Shown here one piece after another: positions 18,630 to 27,513 of a stretch of DNA of 64,000 nt. The stretch covers positions 1-64,000 of the forward strand of contig NZ_RFLV01000003.1 in NCBI RefSeq assembly GCF_004920405.1. Direction: 5' to 3'. A model generated the notes under the pieces. The model ran no database searches. It was not told the origin of the DNA and was given only the letters and a program-made list of their open reading frames with translations. Position 1 is the first letter of the stretch; each line of letters opens with the position of its first letter. Source of the DNA: Pseudomonas leptonychotis (GTDB lineage Bacteria; Pseudomonadota; Gammaproteobacteria; Pseudomonadales; Pseudomonadaceae). A program made the translations under genes and the position numbers.

Positions 18630-19700
18630 TCAGCACTCCAGCGCAGCAGCGCTTTCGGCCAGGGCGCGCCAGTCCTCACGCTCCGGGATGCCGGGTTTGC
18701 GTGCGCCAAACAGCTGCACCACCAGCTCGCCCTGGGCATCGAAGGCTTCCCAGCTGGTGATCACGCCATCGCTGCTCGGTTTGCGCACCCGCCACAGTTC
18801 GGTCACGCCAGTGGTCTGCAGGTGCAGGTTGAACTCGGGGTCGAGCACATTGAACCAGCTGTCCATCCAGCGCAGGTTGCGTACCGGACCGGAATGAATC
18901 TGGATGCAGTGGCGATTGCCGACAAACACCATGATCGGCACCTCACGCGTGCCAGCCTGTTCCAGTAATTTCGGCAGCTCACGCACGTCCAGCGGCTCAG
19001 CCCATTCACTCCCCGCCAGGCGCAGGGCCTGAGTGCGGGTGGTGCCGTGTTTTTTCAATAGGGCGAAGAAATGGTGCGTGTCCTTGAGGGTCGACCAGCC
19101 CACGCGCAAGCCATTCACATCCACCTGAGCATCGGCTTGCGGCGGCTGCGCCTGGGGCAGCGGCAACAGCTCCAGCTCGGCGCGCTGCTCAGCCATATGA
19201 AAACGCTCCAGCAGAGGCGCCCAGGCGCTTAGCTGGCTGTCTTCGGTGAGAAATACCTTGTGCACCGCAGTGCCTTGGCGGTCGAACACCTGGATGCTGC
19301 GCTGAACGCCTTTGGCCGTCTGCTCCTCGATGGCAAACACGCTGGCCCAACCGCCGAGGAACAGGCGCAGGTCGATATCAGCCGACACCACCAAGCCCAT
19401 CTGCCCGTTGCCGGTCACCGTTACGTCGCGGTAGTAGCCTTTGCGCTCGTGTACACAATGCTCGTTACGGGTCAGCGCCATCACATAACCCAATTCGCCG
19501 AGTGCCGGCAGCAACTGCGTCCAGTCTGGCTGCAGGCGCACCGCGTCGACATCGAGACGGCTGGCCACCAACTCAGCCTCGCTGACCGCCAGACGCTCGG
19601 CAGCATCACGGGCGCGCAGGCGTGGCTGCTCGCGGCGTAGCACCTGCCAGGCTAGATACAGGTCATTGCTGGGGGCGACAGGCTGGACGTGTGTGCTCAT
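18630..19700 (-). CDS. phuS: Cytoplasmic haem chaperone/trafficking protein
   Basis: A 356-residue HemS/ChuX-type protein, close to the roughly 354 residues of P. aeruginosa PhuS, which delivers haem to haem oxygenase. It has two repeated halves (for example GNGQMGLVVSADIDLRLFLGGWASVFAIEE in the first and MVFVGNRHCIQIHSGPVRNL in the second). A His-rich loop, DTHHFFALLKKHG (about 209-221), is placed to supply the axial haem ligand. GAGGAG lies 7 bases before the ATG. It follows tonB by 21 bases. Confidence 0.93.
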   Translation of the reverse strand: MSTHVQPVAPSNDLYLAWQVLRREQPRLRARDAAERLAVSEAELVASRLDVDAVRLQPDWTQLLPALGELGYVMALTRNEHCVHERKGYYRDVTVTGNGQMGLVVSADIDLRLFLGGWASVFAIEEQTAKGVQRSIQVFDRQGTAVHKVFLTEDSQLSAWAPLLERFHMAEQRAELELLPLPQAQPPQADAQVDVNGLRVGWSTLKDTHHFFALLKKHGTTRTQALRLAGSEWAEPLDVRELPKLLEQAGTREVPIMVFVGNRHCIQIHSGPVRNLRWMDSWFNVLDPEFNLHLQTTGVTELWRVRKPSSDGVITSWEAFDAQGELVVQLFGARKPGIPEREDWRALAESAAALEC

Positions 19701-19721
19701 GGAAAACTCCTCATTGATTAA

Positions 19722-20432
19722 TCAACGGCTCGCCGTCAAAGCGAACCGAATAGGGATCTGTACGCGGCTAGGCACGGCCTGGCCGCCGCTGGTTTCAGGG
19801 CGAAAACGCCACTGCGCCACGGCCTCAAGCGCGGCGCGATCGAGACTGTCCACCCCCGAAGAGCGCAGTACGTTGAGGCTGCGTTGCCGACCAAGCGCAT
19901 CCAGGCGCACCTCAACCAGCACCTCACCTTGCTGATTTCGCCGCCGCGCCTGAGCCGGGTAGTTCGGTTGGCGTGGCGGATCACGAAAGCTCGGTTTAGC
20001 GCTGAACACTTCAGCGGCCGGTTGCGCGGCAACCGACTTGGTAGGCACGACCTGAGCAGCTGCAACCACCACTGGCGACTGACTGGTTGTCTTGGTTGGC
20101 TGCGCTTGCACGGGCTGGCTTTGAGTTGGCTGTGCCACTAGCGCTGGCTTTGCCTTGGCCTCTGGCGCCTGCGTTGCAGGCTTAGGTACCGGTGCCTTTC
20201 TAGGAACTACTGCCTGGCGTTGCGGTTGCGGTTGCGGTTGCGGTTGCGGTTGCTCTGGCAGCTTGACCGGCGCCGGCGCGGCCTGTTGCAGCACTGCAGC
20301 CAGGCGCAGTACCTGGGGCGCTTCGCGGGTTTGCGCCGCACTCAACGCAGGCGGTTGCGCCTTGCCATGCAGCAGCCAGCCGGCGGCATGCAGCGCCAGC
20401 GACAGCAACAAAAACAACGGCAAACGCAACAT
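19722..20432 (-). CDS. tonB: TonB-family protein dedicated to the haem system
   Basis: A 236-residue TonB. The N-terminal anchor (about 4-24) contains the SxxxH motif (Ser11, His15) needed for coupling to ExbB/ExbD. A Pro/Gln/Ala/Lys-rich spacer (about 55-150) includes a perfect Gln-Pro run, and the C-terminal TonB domain (about 155-232) reads PNYPAQARRRNQQGEVLVEVRL and ends AVAQWRFRPETSGGQAVPSRVQIPIRF. It transduces proton-motive energy to the outer-membrane receptor. It is first gene of the minus-strand haem operon, just downstream of a Fur box. Confidence 0.92.
   Translation of the reverse strand: MLRLPLFLLLSLALHAAGWLLHGKAQPPALSAAQTREAPQVLRLAAVLQQAAPAPVKLPEQPQPQPQPQPQRQAVVPRKAPVPKPATQAPEAKAKPALVAQPTQSQPVQAQPTKTTSQSPVVVAAAQVVPTKSVAAQPAAEVFSAKPSFRDPPRQPNYPAQARRRNQQGEVLVEVRLDALGRQRSLNVLRSSGVDSLDRAALEAVAQWRFRPETSGGQAVPSRVQIPIRFALTASR
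20224..20253. repeat. Five perfect GGTTGC hexamers in tonB
   Basis: Five tandem copies of the 6-mer, with a degenerate copy at the left, encode an alternating Gln-Pro run in the TonB spacer. Hexamer units keep the frame, so copy-number changes would only lengthen or shorten the spacer. Confidence 0.9.
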
Positions 20433-20466
20433 GCAGAGATCCAGTCAAATCGAATTAAATCTATTT

Positions 20467-20485
20467 GATAACTATTTGCATTTGC
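20467..20485. promoter_or_regulatory. Fur box between tonB and phuR
   Basis: Read on the minus strand, GCAAATGCAAATAGTTATC matches the 19-bp Fur consensus at 13 of 19 positions. It lies in the 130-bp gap between the divergent operon and receptor gene, in an A/T-rich stretch, so it can repress both directions. Confidence 0.75.
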
Positions 20486-20562
20486 ATGTCAATGTCGTTT
20501 AGGTTTGCCGCCGATGCCAACCCGGTGGCCACAGAAGCCGCCCGTACGATCCTGGAGTCCCC

Positions 20563-22776
20563 ATGCACAGAAGCCCTCCATTCCCACGCCGCACCTGCTT
20601 TGCCTTGCTATTGCTGAGCCCATCACTGGCACTTGGCGCCGAGAAAGCGCCGAACCAGTTCGACACGGTGACCGTCACTGCGACTCGAACCGAGCAAACC
20701 CTGGACCAAGTGCCGAGCACGGTGTCGGTACAAACCGAACGCGATATCGATCAGCAGAACGTGAAGAACATTCAGGACCTGGTGCGCTATGAGCCCGGCG
20801 TTACCGTGGGCGGCACCGGCAGCCGTTTTGGCCTCGCGGGCTTCACTATTCGCGGCATTGGCGGTAACCGCGTGCTAACCCAAGTGGACGGCGTACCGAC
20901 CCCGGATGCCTTCACCTTCGGGCCCTTCCTAGACTCACGCCGCAACTACGTCGACCCAGACACGGTAAAGCAGGTGGAAATCATCCGTGGCCCGGCCAGC
21001 TCGCTGTATGGCAGCGACGCGATTGGCGGTGCCGTGAGCTTCCTCACCAAAGATGCCGGCGACTATCTGGATGAAGGTGATGACGTCTACGCCCGCCTCA
21101 AAACTGGCTACAGCGGCGCCGACGACAGCTGGATGCGCAGCACCACCCTGGCCGCACGCCAGGGCCAGTTCGATGGCCTGGTACACCTCGGCCGGCGCGA
21201 CGGTCAGGCCCAAGACACCTTTGGCGGCCGAAGCGGGATCGGCGCACCACGTGAAGAAGCCAACCCGCAGGATTACCGCGCCGACAACTTGCTGAGCAAA
21301 ATCGGCTGGAGCTACAACGATAGCGACCGCCTGCAGCTGACCTACGAGACCCTGGAAGACCGCGCCAACACCCGCGTGCTCAGCGAATACAGCACGAACG
21401 CCACCGTGCGCACCGCCGATGCCACGGACACCACCGACCGCCAGCGCGTTAGCCTGCAGCATCAATTCGAGCTCGGCAGCGTGATCGCCGACCGCGTTGA
21501 CTGGCAGCTGAGCTATCAGGACAGCCAAATCCGTCAACGCACCGAACAAACCCGCTTCAGCGCGGGTCGTCTGCGTGAGCGCAGCCGCGACTCCTCCTAC
21601 GAGGAAAAACTGTGGGCGCTCAACGCTAAATTCGACAAGCTGTTCGAAACCGGCAACGCCAAGCATCACCTGGTCTACGGCGTCGACATCAAACGTTTGG
21701 ACAGCAGTGACCTGCGCCGTGGCAACGAGGTTTATGCCAACAATGGTTTGCCGGTACCGGCCATTCCGGGCAATGAAACCTTCCCACTGAGCGACTTCCC
21801 CGACCCAACGTCCACCGAGTACGCCTTGTTTGCTCAGAACAGCATCGAGATCGGCCGCTGGACCCTGCTGCCGGGTGTGCGCTATGACCATTACCAGATG
21901 AAACCGGACGTCACCCAGGAGTACCTGAACAGCCAACCGGTCAACAACAACCCTTCTGATTACAAAGACGACGCCATTTCGCCCAAGTTCGGCGCGACCT
22001 ACCAGCTCGATGACGCTCACAGCATTTACGGCCAGTACGCCGCCGGTTTCCGTGCGCCCAACGCGGTGGATATCTTCGGTGAGTTCATCAACTTTGCCCG
22101 TGGCTACCAAACCATTGCCAACCCCGACCTCAAGGCGGAAACCAGCGACAGCTATGAGCTCGGCTTGCGCGGCAACTACAGCGCCGGCAGCATTGCCCTG
22201 GCGTTGTTCTACAACCGCTACGACGATTTTATCGAGCAGGTCACCCTGGCCAACGACCCAACCGGCAACGGGCGCATGACCTTCCAGTACCAAAACCTGG
22301 ATCGCGTCACCATCCGCGGCGCCGAAGCCAAAGGTGAGCTGTTCCTCAACAGCGTTGGTCTGCCGAACGGCACCCATCTGCGCGGCTCGATTGCTTATGC
22401 ACGCGGCAAGGACGAAGCCAGCGGCCAGCCGATCAACAGTGTCGATCCGCTGAAAGCGGTGTTTGGCCTCGGTTATGACGCACCCAGCGGGCAGTTTGGC
22501 GGCGAACTGGCCTGGACGTTGGTGGCGGCCAAAGAGCGCGTCGACCAAACCCAGACGGCCAATCAGTACGAACCCTCCGGCTACGGTTTGCTCGACCTGA
22601 CAGGGTATTGGCAGGCAACTGAGCAACTCTCAGTGAACGCCGGCCTGTATAACCTGGGTGACAAACAATACTGGCAGTGGGGCGATGTACGCAGCATCAG
22701 TGAAGACAGCACCAGCCTGGGTCGCTATACCCAGCCGGGCCGCTATGCTGCCGTGAATCTGGTCTGGGAAATCTGA
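20563..22776 (+). CDS. phuR: TonB-dependent haem/haemoglobin outer-membrane receptor
   Basis: A 737-residue receptor. The signal peptide ends near LALGA (residue 27). The plug domain opens with a TonB box-like segment, FDTVTVTATRTEQ, and includes IRGIGGNRVLTQVDG and the EIIRGPASSLYGSDAIGGAVSF block. A 22-strand-type barrel follows, with the haem-receptor FRAPNAVDIFGEF and NPDLKAETSDSYELG (FRAP and NPDLxxE motifs). It ends with the barrel strand YAAVNLVWEI. Divergent from its own tonB-exb operon across a Fur box. Confidence 0.93.
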   Translation: MHRSPPFPRRTCFALLLLSPSLALGAEKAPNQFDTVTVTATRTEQTLDQVPSTVSVQTERDIDQQNVKNIQDLVRYEPGVTVGGTGSRFGLAGFTIRGIGGNRVLTQVDGVPTPDAFTFGPFLDSRRNYVDPDTVKQVEIIRGPASSLYGSDAIGGAVSFLTKDAGDYLDEGDDVYARLKTGYSGADDSWMRSTTLAARQGQFDGLVHLGRRDGQAQDTFGGRSGIGAPREEANPQDYRADNLLSKIGWSYNDSDRLQLTYETLEDRANTRVLSEYSTNATVRTADATDTTDRQRVSLQHQFELGSVIADRVDWQLSYQDSQIRQRTEQTRFSAGRLRERSRDSSYEEKLWALNAKFDKLFETGNAKHHLVYGVDIKRLDSSDLRRGNEVYANNGLPVPAIPGNETFPLSDFPDPTSTEYALFAQNSIEIGRWTLLPGVRYDHYQMKPDVTQEYLNSQPVNNNPSDYKDDAISPKFGATYQLDDAHSIYGQYAAGFRAPNAVDIFGEFINFARGYQTIANPDLKAETSDSYELGLRGNYSAGSIALALFYNRYDDFIEQVTLANDPTGNGRMTFQYQNLDRVTIRGAEAKGELFLNSVGLPNGTHLRGSIAYARGKDEASGQPINSVDPLKAVFGLGYDAPSGQFGGELAWTLVAAKERVDQTQTANQYEPSGYGLLDLTGYWQATEQLSVNAGLYNLGDKQYWQWGDVRSISEDSTSLGRYTQPGRYAAVNLVWEI

Positions 22777-22900
22777 CCGCCACACCTGATAAGCGCGCTA
22801 TTGCGAGCACTCAACCGAGTTCCACTTGGCGCAAGGATGCGCCCTGCTCTTTCACTTCCCCGCCAGGGCGGCATAATGCGCGCCTGTCGTGGAGGTTCCT

Positions 22901-23227
22901 ATGTTGCGTTTATGTGCGCCGGATGAGCTGGCCGAAGGCCAGAGCCGGGGCTTTGAGATAGCTGAAAAGAAGCTGTTTGCCGTGCGCAAGGACGGCCAGC
23001 TGTATGCCTATCGCAATCGCTGCCCGCACCGTGGCATCCCGCTGGAATGGCTTCCTGACCAGTTTCTTGATACCAGCGCCAGCCTGATCCAGTGCGCCAC
23101 CCACGGCGCACTGTTTCTGATCGAATCTGGCGAATGCGTCGCCGGCCCCTGCGCCGGGCAAGCGCTGCAGATACTGGCCATCAGCGAAGATGATCAGGGC
23201 ATCTGGGTCGATCTAAACGAGGCTTAA
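22901..23227 (+). CDS. Small Rieske [2Fe-2S] protein
   Basis: A 108-residue single-domain Rieske protein. The cluster ligands are in CPHRGIPL (Cys-x-His) and CATHGALF (Cys-x2-His). The rest is the usual small ferredoxin-like fold with no membrane segment, similar to NirD/BphF-type ferredoxins. Electron partner unknown; the neighbours do not give it one. The ATG at 22901 is used because GGAGG lies just upstream; a GTG at 22889 overlaps that site. Confidence 0.85.
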   Translation: MLRLCAPDELAEGQSRGFEIAEKKLFAVRKDGQLYAYRNRCPHRGIPLEWLPDQFLDTSASLIQCATHGALFLIESGECVAGPCAGQALQILAISEDDQGIWVDLNEA

Positions 23228-23250
23228 CAACCTGTTTACGATCTCGCGAG

Positions 23251-24141
23251 CTAGAGCCCTGCAGCCTGTAAACGCTGCGCATGCTCAACAAACAACTTCA
23301 CCGGCTCAGCACCTTTGCCAACCAGGCCGAAGGTCTGATTGATGATATCGAAGTGGTCCATCGGGTACTGATCACCAATCACGGTACCCAAGTGCGAGCT
23401 GTAACGCCCAACCATGCCATCGCACTGCCCAACCTCACGCTGAAAAGTCTTGGCAAACATGCGGCAGGCAACATTCGGCCCATCGAAACGATTACCCCCC
23501 TTATCGGTGATACCCGGCTGAATGGTGCCGGACCAGGAGTAGTAACGCACGCCATTGACCTCGGCCGCGCCCTCACCGCCCCAGACCTCCGGCAAACCCT
23601 GTGGGTACTGCACATTGAACGCCGCCACACCGTCGCTGGTCAGCGATTGCTGCGCCGCCGCCACATCCATCGGCAGTGGTTCGCCCTTATAACCGCGCTC
23701 CAGCCAGGCCATGCAGCGGGCCACACCGCGCAGCAGACGCGACAACAGACGCTCGCGCCAGCTGCCATGTGGTGCTTTGCGCTTGAGAAAGTCCGCCAGT
23801 TCGGAGCCGTGATTAGGGCCGGCCACTGAAGTAACGGAAGCCACCCACTCAGGCTTCAGCGCCGCCGCATAACGCGCCGTCAGGGCGCCCTGGCTATGGC
23901 CGATCAAGTGCACCTTTTCGGCGCCGGTTTCTTGCAACACATCAGCAATACGCAGCAGCAATTGCTCGCCGCGCACCTCGGTGGAATGCACCGAAGACAC
24001 CAGCACTGGAAAGACTTTTGCACCGATGCGGCGCAGCGCCGTGACAATGCCGTACCAATAGGGATAACCGAGCAGGCTGATAAAGCCGAACAAGCCGGGC
24101 ACCAGGACCAGGGGATAACGGGGTGCAGTAGAAGTCGACAT
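23251..24141 (-). CDS. Triacylglycerol lipase, family I.1, P. fragi/Proteus type
   Basis: A 296-residue alpha/beta hydrolase. Oxyanion-hole segment VPGLFGF (about 14-20), nucleophile Ser83 in GHSQG, Asp in CDGMVG and His in the SSHLGTVIGDQYPMDHFD region form the lipase triad. There is no signal peptide, and the second Cys of the usual family I.1 disulfide is replaced (GRYSSHLG). These features match the smaller P. fragi and Proteus lipases that need no Lif foldase, and no lif gene is nearby. The ATG at 24141 has AAGGA upstream. Substrate and secretion are inferred. Confidence 0.85.
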   Translation of the reverse strand: MSTSTAPRYPLVLVPGLFGFISLLGYPYWYGIVTALRRIGAKVFPVLVSSVHSTEVRGEQLLLRIADVLQETGAEKVHLIGHSQGALTARYAAALKPEWVASVTSVAGPNHGSELADFLKRKAPHGSWRERLLSRLLRGVARCMAWLERGYKGEPLPMDVAAAQQSLTSDGVAAFNVQYPQGLPEVWGGEGAAEVNGVRYYSWSGTIQPGITDKGGNRFDGPNVACRMFAKTFQREVGQCDGMVGRYSSHLGTVIGDQYPMDHFDIINQTFGLVGKGAEPVKLFVEHAQRLQAAGL

Positions 24142-24293
24142 AGCAAACCATCCTTGTGTCTTACCGCGAGAAAGAAAATGCTGAACCACAAAGCATGCCA
24201 ATGCTGTGCATATACAGACCGTATGACAGGTCGTGTGAGGAGTGGGCAGCGCGAGCCGCCTGTCATATAGTCCCGGCTCCTCTTTGCGCTGCC

Positions 24294-25022
24294 ATGACCA
24301 TGCACACCATCGAACGGATTTACCCGAAGGACCTCAACCCACAAAACCCGGATGACCAGGCTAGCCTGCACATCCATATGCAGCGTTATGAATTTGCCGC
24401 CACGCACCTCAGTGGCGCGCGCATATTGGATATGGCCTGCGGCTGCGGCTATGGCACGGCGCTGCTGGCCGAGCGACACCCAGACAAGCAGGTCATCGGC
24501 GTAGACATCGACCCCGAAGCCATTGCCTACGCCCGCCAGCATTACCAGCTGGCCAACCTGCGTTATGAGTGTGCCGATGCCGAGCAGTTCCGCAGCGAAC
24601 CGGGCTTCGATTGCATCGTCAGCCTGGAAACCATCGAGCACCTGCCGCGCCCGCAACAGCTTCTGGCCAACTATGCGCGCTTACTGGCCGAGGGCGGCAA
24701 GGTCATCGCCTCGGTGCCGATCACGCCAACCCTGGACGGCAACCCCCACCACCTGCATGACTTCAGCACCCGCAGCTTTTATGCACTGTTCCGCCAGCAC
24801 GGGCTGCATGCCCGCCAGCACTTGGAGCAGATTCAGTGGTGGCAGTTCAAAGGTTTATTCTCGAAACAGGCCGATCAACACAAACAGCACCGCAGCGAAG
24901 GGGTCGGCAATGCCGTGCTGTTGTACTACCGGCGGCGCCCGCTGTACCTGTTCAGCCGACTGTACTCGATGCTGCGTTACGGCTTTAGCAACCGCTATCT
25001 GACCTGCGTGTTCACGCGCTGA
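24294..25022 (+). CDS. Class I SAM-dependent methyltransferase
   Basis: A 242-residue protein. The SAM-binding motif I LDMACGCGYGTALL, motif II acidic residue in VIGVDIDPEAI, then the CADAEQF and FDCIVSLETIEHLP motifs, are those of UbiE/Methyltransf_11-type enzymes. The C-terminus (about 190-240) is basic and hydrophobic. Target unknown; similar proteins act on small molecules or on lipid/sugar substrates. The ATG at 24294 is one of two close candidates (24294, 24300). Confidence 0.75.
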   Translation: MTMHTIERIYPKDLNPQNPDDQASLHIHMQRYEFAATHLSGARILDMACGCGYGTALLAERHPDKQVIGVDIDPEAIAYARQHYQLANLRYECADAEQFRSEPGFDCIVSLETIEHLPRPQQLLANYARLLAEGGKVIASVPITPTLDGNPHHLHDFSTRSFYALFRQHGLHARQHLEQIQWWQFKGLFSKQADQHKQHRSEGVGNAVLLYYRRRPLYLFSRLYSMLRYGFSNRYLTCVFTR

Positions 25023-25050
25023 GCTTTTCTAGCAGTACCCGCATAGCCTC

Positions 25051-25133
25051 GTAGGGTGGATGACGCTTCACCCATCCACCAACGGCCATGATGGATGAAA
25101 ACAGCGTCAGCTACGCGCCCCGATCCACCCTAC
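25051..25133. repeat. Palindromic intergenic repeat, copy 1
   Basis: The element begins GTAGGGTGGAT and ends with its inverse, ATCCACCCTAC, with a smaller inner inverted repeat (CATCCACC with GATGGATG). A second copy with the same ends is at 56793-56861. It fills the gap between the methyltransferase and desB. Confidence 0.8.
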
Positions 25134-25151
25134 ATAGCTTGGGTAGCGCGA

Positions 25152-26240
25152 TTAAGCGCCAGTCGACATAGCCTCGACCGGACGCCGGCGGTAAATCCAG
25201 ATCCGCTTAAGCACCGTCGAAAACTGCCGCCACAGGCTGCCATTGTTGTAGACCTGGCCATAACGCTCGGCGATCTCACGCACTTCCACGGCCAGCGCGG
25301 CATAACGGCGCGCCGGCAAGTCAGGGAACAGGTGGTGCTCGATCTGATGGCTGAGATTGCCGGTGAGGATATGAAACAGCGGCCCGCCGTTAAGGTTGCT
25401 GGAACCGCGTAGCTGCCGCAGGTACCAGTGCCCACGACTCTCGCCCACCACCGACTCCTTGCTGAACACCGCCGCCTTTTCCGTGAAATGGCCGCAGAAG
25501 ATCACGGTGAAGGTCCACAGATTACGAATCAAATTGGCCACGACATTACCGGCCAGCACCGCCAGGGCATTGACCCCTAACAGCAGCGCCAGCAGCGGGA
25601 AGAACAGGTAATCCTTGCCCCACTGCCGGAGGATCTTGGCGTTGAACTGGCGGATCAGCGGGCGTGCCTCGGCCTTGCTCAGCTTGCCTTTGTAGACCTT
25701 GTCCAAACGCAGGTGCTGAACGGCTACCGAGTATTGAAACAGCAGAGCCTGCAACGTCACCCACAACGGCTGCCAGCGGTAAAACGGCTTCCAGCGTTGC
25801 TCGGGAAATAACCGCACCACGCCGTAACCGACGTCATCATCCATGCCCAACACGTTGGTCCACGTGTGGTGTACATGGTTATGGGTGTGCCGCCAGAAAT
25901 CGCCAGGCCCGGCGATGTCCCATTCATAGCTGCGCCCGGAGAGCTCGGGGTCATTCATCCAATCGTACTGGCCATGCATCACGTTATGGCCCAGCTCCAT
26001 GTTCTCCAGAATTTTGCCCAAGCCCAATAGCAAGGTGCCCAGCAGCCAGGTCGGCGGAAACCAGCCGAACATCAATAACACCCGCCCCGCCGCGCAACAC
26101 AGTCGCACCGCCGTGCGGATGCGGCGAATATAACGCGCATCTACCTCACCTAAATCGGCCAGGGTGCGTTGCCGCAGGGCATCCAGCTCGTTACCGAACG
26201 CGTTCATTTCAGCCATGGATAATTCGCGATCAAAGCGCAT
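25152..26240 (-). CDS. desB: Acyl-CoA delta-9 fatty-acid desaturase
   Basis: A 362-residue integral-membrane desaturase introducing a double bond in exogenous saturated acyl-CoA. Three histidine boxes are present: HNVMH (85-89), HTHNHVHH (118-125) and HQIEHH near the C-terminus, with hydrophobic helices between. It follows desC by 17 bases; desC and desB form the DesT-repressed operon known from P. aeruginosa. ATG at 26240 with AGG upstream. Confidence 0.9.
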   Translation of the reverse strand: MRFDRELSMAEMNAFGNELDALRQRTLADLGEVDARYIRRIRTAVRLCCAAGRVLLMFGWFPPTWLLGTLLLGLGKILENMELGHNVMHGQYDWMNDPELSGRSYEWDIAGPGDFWRHTHNHVHHTWTNVLGMDDDVGYGVVRLFPEQRWKPFYRWQPLWVTLQALLFQYSVAVQHLRLDKVYKGKLSKAEARPLIRQFNAKILRQWGKDYLFFPLLALLLGVNALAVLAGNVVANLIRNLWTFTVIFCGHFTEKAAVFSKESVVGESRGHWYLRQLRGSSNLNGGPLFHILTGNLSHQIEHHLFPDLPARRYAALAVEVREIAERYGQVYNNGSLWRQFSTVLKRIWIYRRRPVEAMSTGA

Positions 26241-26257
26241 GGGGATTACCTCGCCAG

Positions 26258-27373
26258 TTAAAGGTCGATCTCAACATCACTGTGGGGCGCGCTGATGCAC
26301 AGGCGGATCGGTTGCCCCGGCTCGCTGAACAGCGCGCCAGTGCGCACATCCCGCACCGTGCCGCTGAGCAGGGTGCAGGTGCAGCTGGCGCAGATGCCTT
26401 GACGGCAGCCGTGAGCCGGCTTCATGCCGAAATCCTCGGCCTGATCCAACAGGCTGCGCTGGTTGTCGACCCGGTTTTGCTGATGGCTGCGGGCAAAATT
26501 CACCATTACCTGGCGCAAACTGACATCGCGGTTCAACGCGGGTGGAGTGAATGCTTCTGCCTGCAAGGCGCCCGGTAGTCCGGCGGTTTGCCACCACTGT
26601 TGCACCTGGCTAACAAACCCCGCCGGGCCACAGGTCAGTACGCTGCGTTGGATCAGCTGTGGCACGGCGGCCAGATGCTCGGCCGTAAAACGCCCCATCA
26701 GTTCGCCGGCCTCAGCTTCGCTCGCAGTCAGCGACCAGCGCACCTGTAGGTTGCTGTGCTGGGCCTGTAACGCCTGCAACTCATCGACAAACGCTCGCTG
26801 GCCCTGCTCGCGAACGTAATGCAGCAGCGTCACCGGAGCGCTGAACCCACGAGCCAGTGCAGCGCGCAGCAACCCCAGCAGCGGCGTGATGCCACTGCCT
26901 GCAGCCAACAGCAACACGCCCTGTTGCGCCTCGGGCCAGCTCAATTCGCCATACACTGCGCCCAGCTCCAGCACATCGCCCACTGCCAGATGCTCCAGCA
27001 GGTAGGGCGAAACACGCCCGCCCGGCTGATGCTTGATCGCAACCTGCAAACGGCCACCGAGCTGCAACGCAGTCAGGCTGTAACTGCGGCTCAGGCGTAC
27101 GCCGTCACGTTCGAGATACAGCTGCAGATGCTGACCCGGCTTTGCGCCGCGCCAATTGCCGTTGGCGCGCAGGGTCAATTCGAGCATGTCCTCGGCCACC
27201 CATTGACGCTGCATAACCCGGGCAAACACCCGGTTTAGCCGCAACGCCGGGTGCAGCAGCGCCAAAGCGGCATCAACATCACTTTCACGCAACCAACCGC
27301 GCGCGACCAGCACACGCAACGGATGCAACAGGTGTGTGAGGCCACGCACCCAAGTAAAAGGAAGAAGGGCCAT
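26258..27373 (-). CDS. desC: Ferredoxin-NAD(P)H reductase partner of the desaturase
   Basis: A 371-residue flavoprotein supplying electrons to DesB. It has an N-terminal FAD-binding barrel (RSYSLTAL is the RxYS motif), a NAD-binding domain (LLAAGSGITPLLGLLRAAL) and a C-terminal [2Fe-2S] plant-type ferredoxin with Cys in GCRQGICASCTC and a final Cys in IRLCISAP. The ATG at 27373 has GGAG 7 bases upstream. The DesT operator begins 11 bases before the start codon and thus overlaps the leader. Confidence 0.88.
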   Translation of the reverse strand: MALLPFTWVRGLTHLLHPLRVLVARGWLRESDVDAALALLHPALRLNRVFARVMQRQWVAEDMLELTLRANGNWRGAKPGQHLQLYLERDGVRLSRSYSLTALQLGGRLQVAIKHQPGGRVSPYLLEHLAVGDVLELGAVYGELSWPEAQQGVLLLAAGSGITPLLGLLRAALARGFSAPVTLLHYVREQGQRAFVDELQALQAQHSNLQVRWSLTASEAEAGELMGRFTAEHLAAVPQLIQRSVLTCGPAGFVSQVQQWWQTAGLPGALQAEAFTPPALNRDVSLRQVMVNFARSHQQNRVDNQRSLLDQAEDFGMKPAHGCRQGICASCTCTLLSGTVRDVRTGALFSEPGQPIRLCISAPHSDVEIDL

Positions 27374-27383
27374 GGAAAACTCC

Positions 27384-27401
27384 AGTGAACAATTGTTCAC
27401 T
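27384..27401. promoter_or_regulatory. Perfect palindromic DesT operator
   Basis: AGTGAACAATTGTTCACT is an 18-bp perfect palindrome just upstream of desC. It resembles the FabR/DesT-family operator (AGxGxACA-N2-TGTxCxCT type). Binding here would block the desCB transcript and, since desT starts at 27514, may also autoregulate. Confidence 0.85.
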
Positions 27402-27513
27402 AGACTGGCAGGGCACTCCAATCCAGTCAACACTCGTACACTCAACTACACCTGCGCGCACGCAACTCGGCATAAGCAGTAGTCATTTGTTAGAGTGCTT
27501 GGCTGATTTCGTA

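Noticed and set aside
20935..22626. 563-codon minus-strand frame opposite phuR
   Set aside because: Long open frame antisense to a conserved receptor, with no ribosome-binding site or domain; a GC-rich shadow.
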